Positions 19,549-29,010 of a stretch of DNA of 64,000 nucleotides are shown piece by piece. Origin of the DNA: Streptomyces sp. WMMB 322 (lineage in GTDB: Bacteria; Actinomycetota; Actinomycetes; Streptomycetales; Streptomycetaceae). Where the stretch lies: NCBI RefSeq assembly GCF_900090145.1, contig NZ_FMHI01000001.1, forward strand, positions 310,001-374,000, read 5' to 3'. The first letter of the stretch is position 1, and every line of letters starts with the position of its first letter. The position numbers and the translations under genes were made by a program. Under the pieces are notes generated by a model. The model saw only the letters and a list, made by a program, of their open reading frames with translations. It ran no database searches and was not told where the DNA came from.

Positions 19549-20478
19549 GTGCCCGAGCGGATGGTGCGACGGCTCGACGTGACTGGTTCAAGGGGAGTCC
19601 GGCTCGCGGCCTGGGAGTTCTCCGACACGCCCAAGTGCGGCCCGGAGGCGGAGCCCGGTGCCGGTGCCCCCGGGGGCAAGGTGTCGGAGCGTTCGAAGGG
19701 TGTTCTACTGCTGCACGGCCTGATGGGGCGGGCGGCGCACTGGGCCGACACCGGCCGCTGGCTCTCCGGACGCTACCGCGCCGTGGGGCTCGACCAGCGC
19801 GGCCACGGCCGCAGCGACAAGCCGGTCAGCGACGAGGACCATTTCCCCTACGGCCGCGACGAGTTCGTCGCGGACGCCGAGGCCGCGATCGAACAGCTCG
19901 GCATGGGGCCCGTCGCGCTCGTCGGTCACTCCATGGGCGCCCTCACCGCCTGGCAGCTCGCCGCGAAGCGGCCCGACCTCGTGCACGCGCTGATCATCTG
20001 CGACATGAAGGCGTCGGCACTGGGGGAGCAGTCGCAGCGCGAGTGGGAGGAGTGGTTCAAGTCCTGGCCCGTCCCGTTCGCGACGCTCGCCGACGTCCGC
20101 CGGTGGTTCGGGGAGGAGGACCCGGCGCTGGAGCGTCCGCAGCCCGCGAGAGGTGACTTCTTCGCCGAGGTCATGACGGAGCGGGATGACGGCTGGTGGC
20201 CCGTCTTCTCCCGGCGGCAGATGCTCGAGGTGAGGGAGGCCTGGGTGCACGACGCGCACTGGGACGAACTGGCGCGCGTGGTCTGCCCCACGCTGGTCGT
20301 ACGCGGCATCGACGGTGAACTGGGCCGTGCCGAGGCGCAGGAGATGGTGCGCGTACTGCCCCGCGGCATCTACGCGGAAGTGCCGGAGGCAGGTCACCTC
20401 ATGCATCTCGACCGGCCCGCCGACTGGCGCCGCGTGGTGGAACCGTTTCTTCAGGCGGTACTTCCCGCCGACGGCTGA
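19549..20478 (+). CDS. Alpha/beta hydrolase
   Basis: A 309-residue hydrolase of unknown substrate. The oxyanion motif VLLLHGLMGRAAHW and strand-turn motif GLDQRGHGRSDKP are followed by the nucleophile elbow VGHSMGAL (Ser), and PEAGHLMHLDRP supplies the catalytic His; the Asp is probably in VRGIDGELG. The start is uncertain: GTG 19549 has AAGGA with six-base spacing and upstream codons have non-coding third positions; ATG 19543 and ATG 19561 are alternatives. It may be an esterase, lactonase or dehalogenase-like enzyme. Confidence 0.85.
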   Translation: MPERMVRRLDVTGSRGVRLAAWEFSDTPKCGPEAEPGAGAPGGKVSERSKGVLLLHGLMGRAAHWADTGRWLSGRYRAVGLDQRGHGRSDKPVSDEDHFPYGRDEFVADAEAAIEQLGMGPVALVGHSMGALTAWQLAAKRPDLVHALIICDMKASALGEQSQREWEEWFKSWPVPFATLADVRRWFGEEDPALERPQPARGDFFAEVMTERDDGWWPVFSRRQMLEVREAWVHDAHWDELARVVCPTLVVRGIDGELGRAEAQEMVRVLPRGIYAEVPEAGHLMHLDRPADWRRVVEPFLQAVLPADG

Positions 20479-20722
20479 GCCCGGTCCCCCTCCCGGCCGG
20501 CCCGCCTGTCCCGGCGATCCCGGGTTGAGCCCCGGCGATCCCCGGCCGAATGCGTACGGACCCGCCGGCGCATGGGGGGCAGGCCAGGGGGCGCATGCGT
20601 AACAACCCGGGCGTGAGGGGTAATTGCACACTGTGCCGTGGTGTCCGGTCGGCGGTGGATGGACCGAGACACGGGCATATGTCCTGGGCAGTGGTCATTC
20701 GTCGTCGTCCTGAGGGGGATAC

Positions 20723-22111
20723 ATGACCGCCCGGCCTCTGGTCGCCAGGCAGCCCAACGGAAAGCTGCAGGCGCTCATCCAGGAAGCCAACTGCTCCAAC
20801 GCGGGGCTCGCACGGCGGGTCAACGTGTGCGGCACGGAGCACGGACTGGATCTCCGCTACGACAAGACGTCCGTCGCGCGCTGGCTGCGCGGCCAGCAGC
20901 CGCGAGGACGTGCACCGGCCATCATCGCGGAGGCGCTCGGACGCAAGCTGGGGCGCGCCGTCACGCCCGACGAGATCGGCATGGCCGAACCCCACAGCCA
21001 TTCCTCCGCAGTGGGCCTGCGCTTCGCGCCGACCGTTGCCGGCGCCGTCGAGCAGGCATGCGAGCTGTGGCGCAGCGACGTCGGTGCGCGCGGTGTCATC
21101 GGTGGCTCGGCCGTGGCCTCGTCCACCCTCGTCGAGCCCAGCCGGGACTGGCTGATCACCCCTCCCGACGAGCAGGTCGCGCGCGCTGCGGGTGCCCGCG
21201 TGGGGGCCTCGGACGTGGCCGCCGTGCGCGCGACCATGAACTCCCTCGCCGAGCTGGACCACCGCTTCGGCGGCGGGCATGTGCGGCCCGTCGTCGTGCA
21301 TTACCTCAACAGCGTCGTGTCCGGGCTGCTCGTGGGCTCGTACAAGGAGGCGGTCGGACGGGCGCTGTTCGCCGCCGCCGCGCGGCTCACCGAACTCGCC
21401 GGCTACATGGCCGTCGACACGGACCGGACCGGCCTGGCGCAACGGCACTACGTCCAGGCGCTGCGGCTCGCCCAGGCAGCCGGCGACCGGGCGTACGGGG
21501 GGTACGTGCTGGCCGCGAGCATGAGCCACCTGACGGCCTTCCTCGGAAATCCGCACGAGGGCGTCCAGTTGGCGCGCGCGGCGCAGGAGGGCGCCCGCGG
21601 GCACGCCTCGCCGCGCACCGAGGCGATGTTCTGCGCGGCCGAGGCGCGAGGACACGCACAGCTGGGAGACGTACGGGCGTTCCAGGAGGCCGCCGGCAGG
21701 GCGCAGTCGGCGATGGAGCGGGCGGGCGGAGGCGGTCCGGAGGAGGACCCGGTGTGGATCTCCCACTTCGACCACGCTTATCTCGCCGACGAGTTGGCCC
21801 ACTGCCACCGCGATCTCCGGCAGCCGGACGCCGCCGCGGAGAAGGCCCGCGAATCGCTCGCGGGTCACCCCGAGAGCCGCGTACGGCGGCGGGCGATCGG
21901 AACCTTTCTCCTGGCGTCCGCCCAGCTGCAGAAACGTGAGCTTGAACACGCCTGCCACACCGGGGTGAATGGGATGAAACTTCTCACAACTCTCCGCTCG
22001 GAGCGCGGTGTCGAGTACCTGGACGACTTCCGGCGCCGACTTGCGCCTTTTGTGAAGGAGCCGGTCGTGCGAGATTTCAGCGCGCAACTCAAGGGGGCAG
22101 CGGTCGGTTAA
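20723..22111 (+). CDS. NsdA-like regulator with N-terminal helix-turn-helix and TPR-like repeats
   Basis: A 462-residue soluble protein. The N terminus (LQALIQEANCSNAGLARRVN, then DKTSVARWLRGQQPRG) resembles the DNA-binding region of Streptomyces NsdA/NsdB-type regulators, which repress antibiotic production and development. The rest is helical and likely TPR-like (ALRLAQAAGDRAYGGYVLAASM, RGHAQLGDVRAFQEAAGRAQ). ATG 20723 follows GAGGGGGATAC. It is monocistronic, with 244 bp upstream. The family assignment is by motif memory; the effect on secondary metabolism is only an expectation. Confidence 0.7.
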   Translation: MTARPLVARQPNGKLQALIQEANCSNAGLARRVNVCGTEHGLDLRYDKTSVARWLRGQQPRGRAPAIIAEALGRKLGRAVTPDEIGMAEPHSHSSAVGLRFAPTVAGAVEQACELWRSDVGARGVIGGSAVASSTLVEPSRDWLITPPDEQVARAAGARVGASDVAAVRATMNSLAELDHRFGGGHVRPVVVHYLNSVVSGLLVGSYKEAVGRALFAAAARLTELAGYMAVDTDRTGLAQRHYVQALRLAQAAGDRAYGGYVLAASMSHLTAFLGNPHEGVQLARAAQEGARGHASPRTEAMFCAAEARGHAQLGDVRAFQEAAGRAQSAMERAGGGGPEEDPVWISHFDHAYLADELAHCHRDLRQPDAAAEKARESLAGHPESRVRRRAIGTFLLASAQLQKRELEHACHTGVNGMKLLTTLRSERGVEYLDDFRRRLAPFVKEPVVRDFSAQLKGAAVG

Positions 22112-22250
22112 GTGCGCCTATCCACCGGTTTGATCCATATCTGAGGTGAAGGGTTGGTGTCGCCCCATCAGGCGCGTGGTCGCACCTCCTGGGCAGCCGG
22201 TACCGTGACCCGTCGGTTCGGATAGGCAGTTGATCGATCTAGGAGCCCCG

Positions 22251-24104
22251 GTGACAGCGCACAGCGGACGTGGACAGGGCGACCCGCCCCTCTACGAGGG
22301 TGTCGTGCTGCCGGCGAACGGTGACCCCTGGACCCCTGAACAGCAGCGCCAGGTCGACCGCTCGCACACTCAGCCGTCCGCGGGGCAGCCGTGGGGCCAG
22401 CCCTGGGGGCCCGAGTCGCAGGATGCCCAGCCCTGGGGCCCCGAGTCGCAGGCCGTCATGACGCCCGGGGACCAGCCGGGTGCGTCTCTGCCTCCGCCGC
22501 CGCAGTCACCGCCGCCTCCGCCGCCCCAGCAGCCGCCGTACATACCCCCGCAGCAGCACCCGCCCGGGACGAACCCGGAGGAGGCGGTGCCCGGCGCCGG
22601 AGGAAGACACGGCGGCGGCCAGCAACCGCCGCCGCCCGGCTTCCCGCCCGCTGATCTGCCTCCGGCGTCCGTTCCGCCGCCCCAGCCGGCGGGCGCGGAC
22701 CTGCCTCCGGCTCAGCCGCAGCAGCAGGGCCCGCAGGCACCGCAGGCGTCGTTCCTGCCCGAACCGCACAACGCGCAGGCGTTCGGCGGGGGTGCGCAGT
22801 TGCCGCCGCAGCAGGCGCCGCAACCGCAGCCCCAACAGCCGCCCGCCGATCAGGAGTTCGCCCAGGGCCCCGGGCCGCTGCAGGCGTTCCCCCAGCAGGG
22901 CGTCTCCTCGGCCATGCCCCCGGCCGCGCCGCCCGCGGCGGCCACCACTGCCGACTCGGACGCCACGCAGTTCCTCCCGCCCGTCGTCGGAGACCCCGGC
23001 ACCTCGCCGCCCGGTGGGTACCAGGCCGCACAGCCGCCGCCGGCGATGGACGCCGACGCCACGCAGATGCTCCCCCCGCAGACCGGCCAGGCCTCGGCCC
23101 GGGATCCGGAGTCGACGGCCCGGCTGCGCACGCCGCTCCCCCCGGAGGCGCCCGCTGCCGGGCAGGGCACCGGCGGCGGTGCCGGTGGTCGGCAGCAGCC
23201 GCCTGCCGGGTTCGAGAACCTCTTCCGTTCCGAGTCCGTCTCGGACCAGGGGGGTTCCGGGAACCCCGGCGATCCGGGCGCCACGCAGCGGCTGCCTCTC
23301 TTCGACCAGGCGGCTGCCCGCCAGCGCAACGGCGCCGGAGCGGGCCGCTTCGGCAAGCCGGACGGTCCGGGCGGGCCGGCCGCTGCGTACGGACAGGGCC
23401 AGGGTGCGGGGCGGGACGCCGGGCAGAGCGGCCAGTGGGAGCCGCAGGGACGTGCCGCCCGTCGCAACGCCGAGCGGAGCACGCTCTCGCGGATGTCACC
23501 CGCCCTCCTGATCGCCGTCGGTGTCGCGGTCGTCGCCGGTGTGGGCATGGCGGCGGGTGCGGCGCTGAGCGGTGGAGGGGACGAGGACGGCAAGCAGAAG
23601 AGCCAGTCCTCCCCCGCACAGGCCGATGAGAAGTCCGCGGGACCCGATCCCGTGGAGGCGCAGGCCAAGGAGCTCGACAAGCTCCTCGCCGACAGCAACA
23701 ACAGCCGTGCGTCGGTGATCCGTTCGGTGGAGAACATCAAGAAGTGCAAGAAGCTGGGCCAGGCGGCCGGTGATCTGCGGGCCGCCGCCGATCAGCGCAA
23801 CGGCCTGGTCACCCGTCTCGGAAAGCTGGAGACGGACAAGATCCCCGCCAATGCGGAGCTCAGGTCCGCGCTCGTCCGGGCCTGGAAGGCTTCCGCCTCC
23901 GCCGACAGCCACTACGCGGCCTGGGCCGACGAGGCCGCCCGCAAGAAGGGCTGCCGCAAGGGCAAGGCCCGCGCGACCGCGCACACCGGGCAGGGCGCCC
24001 GCGCCAGCGGTGAGGCGACGGCCGCGAAGAAGAAGGCGGCTGGGCTGTGGAATCCGACGGCGAAGAAGTACGGGCTGAAGGAGCGCCAGGTCGTCCAGCT
24101 GTGA
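22251..24104 (+). CDS. Proline/glutamine-rich single-pass membrane protein with ATQxLPP motifs
   Basis: A 617-residue protein whose first ~400 residues are low complexity, rich in Pro, Gln, Gly and Ala, and carry repeated short motifs DATQFLPP, DATQMLPP and GATQRLP. One membrane helix (ALLIAVGVAVVAGVGMAAGAAL) lies at about residues 417-438, leaving a ~180-residue extracellular, Lys-rich domain. The GTG 22251 follows AGGAGCCCCG; an upstream TTG is less likely. The Thr-Gln-x-Leu motifs could be phosphothreonine sites for FHA proteins and Ser/Thr kinases, which is inference. I do not recognise the extracellular domain. Confidence 0.75.
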   Translation: MTAHSGRGQGDPPLYEGVVLPANGDPWTPEQQRQVDRSHTQPSAGQPWGQPWGPESQDAQPWGPESQAVMTPGDQPGASLPPPPQSPPPPPPQQPPYIPPQQHPPGTNPEEAVPGAGGRHGGGQQPPPPGFPPADLPPASVPPPQPAGADLPPAQPQQQGPQAPQASFLPEPHNAQAFGGGAQLPPQQAPQPQPQQPPADQEFAQGPGPLQAFPQQGVSSAMPPAAPPAAATTADSDATQFLPPVVGDPGTSPPGGYQAAQPPPAMDADATQMLPPQTGQASARDPESTARLRTPLPPEAPAAGQGTGGGAGGRQQPPAGFENLFRSESVSDQGGSGNPGDPGATQRLPLFDQAAARQRNGAGAGRFGKPDGPGGPAAAYGQGQGAGRDAGQSGQWEPQGRAARRNAERSTLSRMSPALLIAVGVAVVAGVGMAAGAALSGGGDEDGKQKSQSSPAQADEKSAGPDPVEAQAKELDKLLADSNNSRASVIRSVENIKKCKKLGQAAGDLRAAADQRNGLVTRLGKLETDKIPANAELRSALVRAWKASASADSHYAAWADEAARKKGCRKGKARATAHTGQGARASGEATAAKKKAAGLWNPTAKKYGLKERQVVQL

Positions 24105-24230
24105 GCCGGTGCGCGTCCACGGGCGCACGCCCCTTCTGGCGCCTGGCCACCTGGAACCGTCGCGGCCGGGTACCGGGCCGGCACCGGGCCGGAAGCACCC
24201 GCGGTGAGGGTGCGAGGGAGCGGGAGCGCG

Positions 24231-25529
24231 TCAGGCCGAGGGGCCGCTCTCCAGCGTCTTCTGTACGTCGACGAAGCCCCGGTGCACTGTCGTGAGCCGT
24301 CCGTCGCGCACCCGCTGATACGTCACCTTCGTGTTGACGATGCGCGGGAAGTCGCGTGCGGCGAGCATGTTCCCGTGGGTCCAGTTCAGCTTCGGCGTCA
24401 GCCCTCCGGTGTCGACGGCGCCGCGCGTGTCCAGCGTGCGCCGCACGGACTTGGCCGTGACCTCTTCGCCGCCGAGGGACTTCAGCACTTGCCGGAGCAC
24501 GGTGTAGGCGATCCATGTCGTCTGCACGCCGGGGTCGGTGGCGTCCACGCGGTTGTCGCCGAAGGCGTGGTCGTCGATGACCTTCTTCATCGGCTTCCAG
24601 CGCGGGTCGTCCGCGGCCGGGTACCAGCCCGTCGCGTACGCGCCCTCCAGCGGGCTGCGCTGCCCGCCCGACCTGTCGACCAGGGACTGCTGGAGGCTCC
24701 CCAGAACCGACGCCGTGCGCACCTGCGGACTGTCCTTCTGCAGCCGCCTGAACGAGTCGAAGAAAGTGCCGGTACGACCGCCCAGCACCGCGGTGACGCA
24801 CGGCCCGTCGGTCCGGGGGTCCTCCGCCGCCGTGCTCAGCGGCGTGGCACCCCGGGTGTTCGCGCTGTCGAGGGCCTTGCGTGCGGGACGTGCGTACGCG
24901 CGGGCGTCCTCGGGAGCCCGTACGTCCGTGACCGGGCCGGTGCCGCTGTGTGCGAGGCCGGCGTTGACGAGCCCGGGCAGCTTGTCGCCGACGCTGGTGT
25001 CGGGCCGCACCAGCGAGACGTGCGAGCAGCCGCCGGCGGCCAGTTGACGGCCGTTCCCCGCGACGAGTGCGGGAAGGCCCCCGTTGACGGGGTAGGACAG
25101 AGGGCTGCTGAACTCCTGGTCCGCCACCCCGTAGCCTCCGATGTACGGGATGCCGGCCCGTTCGAGCGCGGACATGTACGAGCGTCCGTACTGGCTGTAC
25201 GAGCCCACGACCGCGACCGCGCCCTCCTTCAGCGCGCGTGAGGCGCAGTGTGCGGCACGCACGGTGTCGTTGTGGTCGTTGCAGGTCAGCACGCGCAGAC
25301 GGTGACCGTTGACGCCGCCCCGGGAGTTGACCCAGCGCGCGTAGGCCTGAGCCATGGCCGGCATGCCGGGCATGTTCGTCGCCTCGGTGCCCTGCGGCGC
25401 CCACGTCATCACCGTGACCGTGTCGTCGGTGCTGCCCGGCATCACCCCGCAGCTGCCGAGCAGCAGTGCGCAGGCTCCGGCGGAGGCGACAGTGGCGGAC
25501 AGGGCGGGACGACGACGCCGTGCAGTCAT
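24231..25529 (-). CDS. ABC-type substrate-binding lipoprotein (branched-chain amino acid-like)
   Basis: A 432-residue exported lipoprotein. The N terminus TARRRRPALSATVASAGACALLLGSCG is a lipoprotein signal with lipobox LLGSC. The mature protein resembles type-1 periplasmic binding proteins of the LivK class: MPAMAQAYARWVNSRGGVNG, AVAVVGSYSQYGRSYMSALE, GIPYIGGYGVAD, and a late TTWIAYTVLRQVLKSLGGE helix. No permease or ATPase genes adjoin it, so it may serve a distant transporter or act as a sensor. The start is ATG 25529, with a GTG three codons earlier possible. Confidence 0.82.
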   Translation of the reverse strand: MTARRRRPALSATVASAGACALLLGSCGVMPGSTDDTVTVMTWAPQGTEATNMPGMPAMAQAYARWVNSRGGVNGHRLRVLTCNDHNDTVRAAHCASRALKEGAVAVVGSYSQYGRSYMSALERAGIPYIGGYGVADQEFSSPLSYPVNGGLPALVAGNGRQLAAGGCSHVSLVRPDTSVGDKLPGLVNAGLAHSGTGPVTDVRAPEDARAYARPARKALDSANTRGATPLSTAAEDPRTDGPCVTAVLGGRTGTFFDSFRRLQKDSPQVRTASVLGSLQQSLVDRSGGQRSPLEGAYATGWYPAADDPRWKPMKKVIDDHAFGDNRVDATDPGVQTTWIAYTVLRQVLKSLGGEEVTAKSVRRTLDTRGAVDTGGLTPKLNWTHGNMLAARDFPRIVNTKVTYQRVRDGRLTTVHRGFVDVQKTLESGPSA

Positions 25530-25752
25530 GTGGCGCACGCTGCCGTCCGCCGCCCAACACCCGGGCCCCGGAACGTCGACATCAGGTGACGCGGGGGTGA
25601 AGACCGCGTTCATGCCGACCCACATGATCGGAACTACTCGCGGGCGGACCGCAAGTGGGCGGGGATTGCGCAACTGTGTCCGAAAGTGTTCTCTGCCGCA
25701 AGATTCCGTGAGGACTTCCCGTCGCGGCCCCCCGTCCACCACCATGGGCACC

Positions 25753-26190
25753 ATGCCCGTCCATGACATGCCCTGGTGGCGCTGGCGCAGCAACGTGCGC
25801 TCGGCGCTGCACATGCTCTCCGATCCCGCCTTCCAGCAGGAGTGCTGGGCGACGGGCCGGCCCGGCTACGGCGACGTCACCGACGCCGTGTACCGCCTCG
25901 TCGAGGACACCTGGCTGGACAACTGGTCGGCCGAGAAGTACGTCGGCACGATCTTCCGCGACTCGCAGGAGGCCGCCCTGGTCGACACCGCCGTGCTCCG
26001 GGTGCTGCGCATCATGCACCAGGTCGGCGCCGACGCCCCCGTCGTCTCCTACATGGAACACCACGGCTGGCCCGAGGCCGTACGGGCGGCACGCGACGCG
26101 CACGTACGGCTGGCGACGAACGACGGCGAGGACCCGGACGAGCCGCCGCGCTCCCTCGACGTTCTGGCGATCATGCTGCACTCGGTCTGA
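25753..26190 (+). CDS. Conserved hypothetical protein of about 145 residues
   Basis: A soluble, acidic protein beginning PVHDMPWWRWRSNVRSALHM and containing RLVEDTWLDNWSAEKYVGTIFRDSQEA and HHGWPEAVRAARDA segments. I recognise the type as a Streptomyces conserved protein of unknown function but know no role. Four in-frame ATG codons occur between 25744 and 25768; ATG 25753 is chosen provisionally. It diverges from the lipoprotein gene. The stop at 26190 is followed by GGGCCGGGAA repeats (26200-26285). Confidence 0.65.
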   Translation: MPVHDMPWWRWRSNVRSALHMLSDPAFQQECWATGRPGYGDVTDAVYRLVEDTWLDNWSAEKYVGTIFRDSQEAALVDTAVLRVLRIMHQVGADAPVVSYMEHHGWPEAVRAARDAHVRLATNDGEDPDEPPRSLDVLAIMLHSV

Positions 26191-26199
26191 GGAACCCGG

Positions 26200-26285
26200 G
26201 CCGGGAACGCGGCGTGACGGTGGGCCCGGAACGCGGCCGTAAGGCGGGCCGGGAAAGGGCCGGGAAAGGGCCGGGAATGCGGGCC
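26200..26285 (+). repeat. Short GGGCCGGGAA-type tandem repeats upstream of purU
   Basis: Five to six imperfect copies of a roughly 10-nt unit (GGGCCGGGAA and variants) fill the spacer between the hypothetical gene and purU. No promoter or terminator could be read from them. Confidence 0.5.
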
Positions 26286-26357
26286 TCGGTCCGCAGGAGC
26301 GGCCGTCCGCGAGGCCTTCGGTCCTGAGGGCACACCGGGCTGTGCAAGGCTTGACCC

Positions 26358-27317
26358 ATGAGCGAGCCGCACGCCGATGCCGACAGCACACAGGACCACT
26401 CCGCCCGCCTCCCCGGAGGCGGAGCCGACGGCGCACGGAAGGGCGGAGAGGCCGCCGTGCGGGAGGAGTACATCCTCACGCTGTCCTGCCCGGACAAGAA
26501 GGGCATCGTGCACGCCGTCTCGAGCTATCTCTTCATGACCGGCTGCAACATCGAGGACAGCCAGCAGTTCGGCGACCGCGACACCGGGCTGTTCTTCATG
26601 CGCGTCCACTTCTCCGCGGACCCGGGCGTGACGGTGGAGAAGCTGCGCGCGAGCTTCTCGGCGGTCGGCGACTCCTTCCAGATGGACTGGCAGGTGCATC
26701 CGGCGGCGGAGCGCATGCGTGTCGTGCTGATGGTCAGCCGCTTCGGCCACTGCCTCAACGACCTGCTCTTCCGCTCCCGCAGCGGGGCCCTGCCGGTCGA
26801 CATCGCTGCGGTCGTCTCCAACCACACCGACTTCGAAGGGCTCGCGGCCTCCTACGGCGTCCCCTTCCACCACATCCCCGTCGCGAAGGGGAGTGAGGAG
26901 AGCAAGCAGGAGGGCGAGGCGGCACTGCTGCGCCTGATCGAGGAGGAGAACGTCGAACTGGTCGTGCTGGCCCGCTACATGCAGGTGCTCTCCGACAACC
27001 TGTGCAAGCAGCTCCCCGGCCGGATCATCAACATCCACCACTCGTTCCTGCCGAGCTTCAAGGGCGCACGGCCCTACCACCAGGCGCACGACCGCGGCGT
27101 CAAGCTGATCGGCGCCACGGCGCACTACGTGACGGCAGAGCTCGACGAGGGCCCGATCATCGAGCAGGAGGTCGAGCGGGTGGGCCACGAGGCCTCGCCG
27201 CAGCAACTTGTGGCGGTGGGGCGCGACGTCGAATGCCAGGCGCTCGCGCGTGCGGTCAAGTGGCACAGCGAGCACCGGGTGCTGCTGAACGGGCACCGCA
27301 CCGTCGTCTTCGCCTGA
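26358..27317 (+). CDS. purU: Formyltetrahydrofolate deformylase
   Basis: A 319-residue enzyme that hydrolyses 10-formyl-tetrahydrofolate to formate and tetrahydrofolate, balancing one-carbon pools. An unusual Gly/Ala-rich 30-residue extension precedes an ACT domain (ILTLSCPDKKGIVHAVSSYL, CNIEDSQQFGD). The formyltransferase domain has VSRFGHCLNDLLFR, RYMQVLS, INIHHSFLPSFKGARPYHQA and GATAHYVTAELDEGPII, supplying the catalytic Asn, His and Asp. ATG 26358 starts the extension; no better internal start with a ribosome-binding site was found. It is convergent with the anti-sigma gene. Confidence 0.95.
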   Translation: MSEPHADADSTQDHSARLPGGGADGARKGGEAAVREEYILTLSCPDKKGIVHAVSSYLFMTGCNIEDSQQFGDRDTGLFFMRVHFSADPGVTVEKLRASFSAVGDSFQMDWQVHPAAERMRVVLMVSRFGHCLNDLLFRSRSGALPVDIAAVVSNHTDFEGLAASYGVPFHHIPVAKGSEESKQEGEAALLRLIEEENVELVVLARYMQVLSDNLCKQLPGRIINIHHSFLPSFKGARPYHQAHDRGVKLIGATAHYVTAELDEGPIIEQEVERVGHEASPQQLVAVGRDVECQALARAVKWHSEHRVLLNGHRTVVFA

Positions 27318-27402
27318 GCGCGACGGCGGATTTCCGCCCGTTCTCCATGCTCCCCGCGGCGGAGGATCCCCCGGGGTCTTCCGCTCCTCGCTGCGGCGCG
27401 GC

Positions 27403-29010
27403 CTACATCCGGGAGAGCGAGGCCGCCGCGAACAGGACGTCGCGCACCGCCTCGCGGTCGCCGTCCTGGCCGGCCGCCGTCTCCAGCGGCGGTACGTGAC
27501 CGGCCACGAGCTGGCAGAACTCGTAGCGGTCCAGCGCCACATGGGCCACCGCGTCGCCCGGACCGACCGAAGCCGCGGGCGAGTCCAGCGGGATGTACCA
27601 GTCGCCTCCCCCGTCGCCCTCCACCTCCAGGTGCAGGGCGCGCCCGGGAGCGCCCGCGGCGGTCAGGCGCCGTGGCGCGGCGGACAGTCCGGCACGGCGG
27701 CGCCATGCGATCGTCCCGGGCAGCAGCCGCGCCGCCAGGTCCACCATGTGGTGCATGTGTCTGCCCTGCGGCGGCGTGTACGGGTAGTCGATCGCGTCGG
27801 CGATGTCCTCGGCGTGCATCCAGCACTCGAAGGCGCGGTCGAGCAGGGCGTCACGGACCGGGAGCGTGAAGTCGCCGTAGCAGACGTCGAGTCCGGCGGC
27901 GTCGTCGCCGGCGAACGACGCGGAACGGACCAGGGCGTGACCCTGGTCGCGCCACGGTTCGCGGGCGCCCGGGGTGCGCAGCACGTCGGTGTCCGCGCGC
28001 CAGAACTCCTCCGTGCGGGAGGCGGGGCCGGCCGGGGCACGCGGCGGGGCCTCCTCGGGGCCGCCGCTCCCGGTGCCGGTGCCGCTCCCGGTGCCGGTGT
28101 CCAGCGGGTCGGGCAGGCCCAGCGCGGTGGCCACCAGGCCGTCGACGGCGAACAGATGGGCGATGACACCGCCGACGGTGGTCTCCCGCCGCGCATGCTC
28201 CTGCCCGTCGAACCAGCGCAGCAGGACCGGCGCGAGCCATTCGGCGTCCGCCATGTCCCGCAGCAGCGCGTCGAGCCGTGAGCTCTCCGCGTCGTACGGA
28301 GCCGCCCATTCGGGGACGGGAACGCGCGGCGGGCGGCGGCCCATGCAGCCCTCGAGCACCTGCGAGCGCAGCGTCGGGTCGAGGTCCAGACTGTCCTCGG
28401 GGTGCAGCAGCCCGACGGCGTCGCGCAACCGCAACGCCTCGTCCGCGCACGTCCCGCAGTCGCTCAGATGCCCCTCGACGGCGGCGGTCTCCTCGACGGA
28501 GCAGGCGGACAGCGCCCAGGCACCGAGCAGCGACTTCAGCACACGGTGGTCGAACTGCTCGGGCAACTGCCCTGCCCGCGTGGCCTGTTCGGGGTCCGGT
28601 CGCGGCTCCGGCGCCGGCTCCGGGTGCGAGGCAGCCGGCCCCGGTGCCGGCTCCGGACGCGAAGCAGCCGGGTCGCGTGGTTCATCCGGCCCGTACTGCC
28701 GCGGCACTTCCGGGAGTTGGGCCGGTGAGCCCGGCAGCGGTGCCTCCGGCAGGTCCGCGCCGAACGGCGAGTCCTCCGCGGGGCTGCGGGGCGGCGGTAT
28801 GCGGTGCGCGGCTCCGCCCGGGCGCTCGCCCGGGCTGCTGCTCCCGCTCGCGCGGTCCTCGCCCGGGCCGCCGCTTCCGCTCGCGCGTCCGTCGCCGGTG
28901 CCGTTGCCGGTACCGCCCGGGTTGCCGGCGCCCGGACCGCCGCCTGCGGGGCCGCTGTTGTCGTCCGGCTCCTCGTGCCCGCCGGGGAACTGTCCGTACG
29001 GCCCGTTCAC
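27403..29010 (-). CDS. Zinc-finger anti-sigma factor fused to a mycothiol-isomerase-like (MDMPI) domain
   Basis: A 535-residue protein. The N-terminal ~165 residues are Pro/Gly/Glu-rich with no clear fold. A zf-HC2-type domain follows (LGAWALSACSVEETAAVEGHLSDCGTC; His-x3-Cys-x2-Cys), as in anti-sigma factors. The C-terminal half resembles the DinB/maleylpyruvate-isomerase fold (LDALLRDMADAEWLAPVLLRW, GGVIAHLFAVDG, RAFECWMHAEDIADAI). GTG 29010 overlaps the sigma gene stop (GTGA), so the two are made together and this protein likely binds that sigma factor. No membrane segment is seen; it would be a cytosolic anti-sigma with a sensor domain. Confidence 0.85.
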   Translation of the reverse strand: MNGPYGQFPGGHEEPDDNSGPAGGGPGAGNPGGTGNGTGDGRASGSGGPGEDRASGSSSPGERPGGAAHRIPPPRSPAEDSPFGADLPEAPLPGSPAQLPEVPRQYGPDEPRDPAASRPEPAPGPAASHPEPAPEPRPDPEQATRAGQLPEQFDHRVLKSLLGAWALSACSVEETAAVEGHLSDCGTCADEALRLRDAVGLLHPEDSLDLDPTLRSQVLEGCMGRRPPRVPVPEWAAPYDAESSRLDALLRDMADAEWLAPVLLRWFDGQEHARRETTVGGVIAHLFAVDGLVATALGLPDPLDTGTGSGTGTGSGGPEEAPPRAPAGPASRTEEFWRADTDVLRTPGAREPWRDQGHALVRSASFAGDDAAGLDVCYGDFTLPVRDALLDRAFECWMHAEDIADAIDYPYTPPQGRHMHHMVDLAARLLPGTIAWRRRAGLSAAPRRLTAAGAPGRALHLEVEGDGGGDWYIPLDSPAASVGPGDAVAHVALDRYEFCQLVAGHVPPLETAAGQDGDREAVRDVLFAAASLSRM

